Shown here one piece after another: positions 62,644 through 64,000 of a stretch of 64,000 nt of DNA. Where the stretch lies: positions 3,699,001 through 3,763,000 of the forward strand of contig NC_081807.1 in assembly GCF_030704535.1 (NCBI RefSeq), in the 5' to 3' direction. The first letter of the stretch is position 1, and each line of letters opens with the position of its first letter. Below the pieces are notes generated by a model. The model saw nothing but the letters and a program-made list of their open reading frames with translations. It was not told the origin of the DNA and did no database searches. The stretch is from Vitis vinifera (taxonomy: Eukaryota; Streptophyta; Magnoliopsida; Vitales; Vitaceae). The position numbers and the translations under genes were made by a program.

Positions 62644-64000
62644 ACATATTGCCTCATCTTTCAGAACAATGAGAATCTTGAGAAGTACAACAAACAATTT
62701 GGCTCCTTACTTGCCATTTCATTTGTTTATCTGACGCTGCACTTGTACATTAGTGTTGGCATGGGAGGAAAAACTCTGGTCTTAATAGTGTCGGTTGGTC
62801 TTGGTCTTGGGTGTTGATTGCTTTCTGTATCGCATCTGCTTTCATTTTATAGGAGTTACATTTTTATTTGTTTTCAGGCACCATTCCATTATTGTTGACT
62901 GTTAAGATCGTCGTATTATTCTAACGATTTAAGGTGTTCCTTGTCAAATACTGAGATTTGGTTTTTGAATATGTATTATTGTCAAGATCAAGTGTCTTTT
63001 ATGGGGTTGGTTATATTGACATGTGAGGTTTCTGGCCTCTCTAGCGTTACCACTTTAAGCTGTTACTGAGGAAGATGCAGGGCCGGTTAAGACCGATTAT
63101 GATAAAAGTGATATGTAGGACCAGTGTAAGTGCGATTCCGGTAAAATTGATATTTCAGCTCTAGTGTTGTCAATAGTACTACTAGTAGAAAAGCATTGTG
63201 GGAACGGGTCTATGAAAAAAGAAAATCTCTTTTATTTGTTTATTTTATGCTTTAAACTACAACAGGGTCTTTGAAGAGAGAAGTTCTTTTTGTTCCGTCT
63301 CATTCATAGACCCGTGGACCTGTCAATATCTCTCTCCCTTTTTCTAATTTATTTGGGTTTCATGTGACAATCGACCTCAAGATCTTTCAATGCATCTTAT
63401 TTTACAAAGATTTAATAGATCAAATATTTATGTAAATTTTCAGAGTTTCAAGAAGACAGGCACTCCGATTTTTTTATTTTTCCAAATATGACTCAGATTA
63501 ACTTCTATCAAACACAAATCAAAGCTAGACTATGACATGGAAATTTTAAACCATGGGCATCCAAATGAAACCTCTACTTTTCAACATTGAAGCTTCTAAG
63601 GTGTTTGGACAAGGTCAAAGAAAAAGATACAGATCTTTGAAAGGACAAATTTAACCCCCTTAGCAGCTGAGGGCTATTTAAGTTACCAAACTACTTTCCC
63701 TCGAATTTCCATCACAAACAAGGCTTTTGCTTTTTGCTTTTTGCTTCAAAGGGGGCCAGCAAGGGAAGGATGCCAATGAGCATCAATCCGCTCTTCCCAT
63801 AATGATGCAGAAGAGGAGATGAGAATAGGTTTCAGGCCTGCAAAAATCCTACACAGGTAGCTGTCGGGCTCTTCAACTCAAACTTGAGCAATAGCTTTCC
63901 AAGATTTGGCTGAATCAAAAGATGAAGCACCCCAAGTGTCAGAGTTAAGAGAAAAGGGAAAAAATATCACCCCGCATCACTCGCTAAATAAAATATGAGA
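62644..64000. other. Region downstream of RABG3 to the window end
   Basis: The RABG3 3' UTR probably reaches several hundred bases past 62643. A perfect 12-bp inverted repeat (ACGGGTCTATGA 63204-63215; its complement 63304-63315) brackets an 88-bp loop. The last 150 bases may include the final exon of a minus-strand gene (see findings), but nothing is certain. Confidence 0.35.

Overview
This is a 64-kb piece of a plant nuclear genome. Genes are intron-rich with AT-rich introns, and every major protein is a plant family member: Gbeta AGB1, gamma-COP, a PERK kinase, Rab7/RABG3, mTERF and an X8/CBM43 protein. Repeat style and protein likeness suggest a woody eudicot, most likely grapevine (Vitis). 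That is inference; no database search was possible.

Layout. 1-949: the 3' end of an X8-domain (callose-binding) gene whose last splice junction completes the domain. 2640-2711: a tRNA-Glu (TTC). 5.1-10.2 kb: a tandem duplication carrying two small secreted thionin-like cysteine-rich genes, each with two exons. 10905-13369: a decayed Mutator-like element (MULE) with terminal inverted repeats, a perfect 9-bp target duplication and a broken transposase tail. 13796-27824: the complete Gbeta gene AGB1, six exons, whose large introns hold LINE remnants. About 31.1-33.3 kb: a possible small minus-strand spliced gene with a TATA box, divergent from a single-exon mTERF gene (33517-34347, +). 34935-44927: complete coatomer gamma (COPG), 18 coding exons on the minus strand, with another LINE remnant and nested AT-rich repeats in its 4-kb intron. 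47130-51015: a complete PERK-type receptor kinase, 8 exons on the minus strand, that needs a GC-AG intron. 54.5 kb: a TRIM-like LTR element fragment. 55789-56851: a non-autonomous hAT-type element with 8-bp target duplications that carries an UNC93-like gene fragment (a Pack-hAT). 57189-57619: an intact young TRIM element with a 5-bp duplication. 58185-62643: a complete RABG3/Rab7 GTPase gene, seven exons.

All exon structures of AGB1, COPG, PERK and RABG3 were derived by hand from reading frame, splice dinucleotides and exact codon sums (377, 887, 664 and 206 aa). The genes do not form a pathway: this is an ordinary housekeeping and signalling neighbourhood (G-protein signalling, COPI vesicles, wall sensing, vacuolar traffic, organelle transcription). 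The unusual content is mobile DNA, above all the gene-capturing hAT element, the MULE beside the AGB1 promoter and the LINE-loaded introns.
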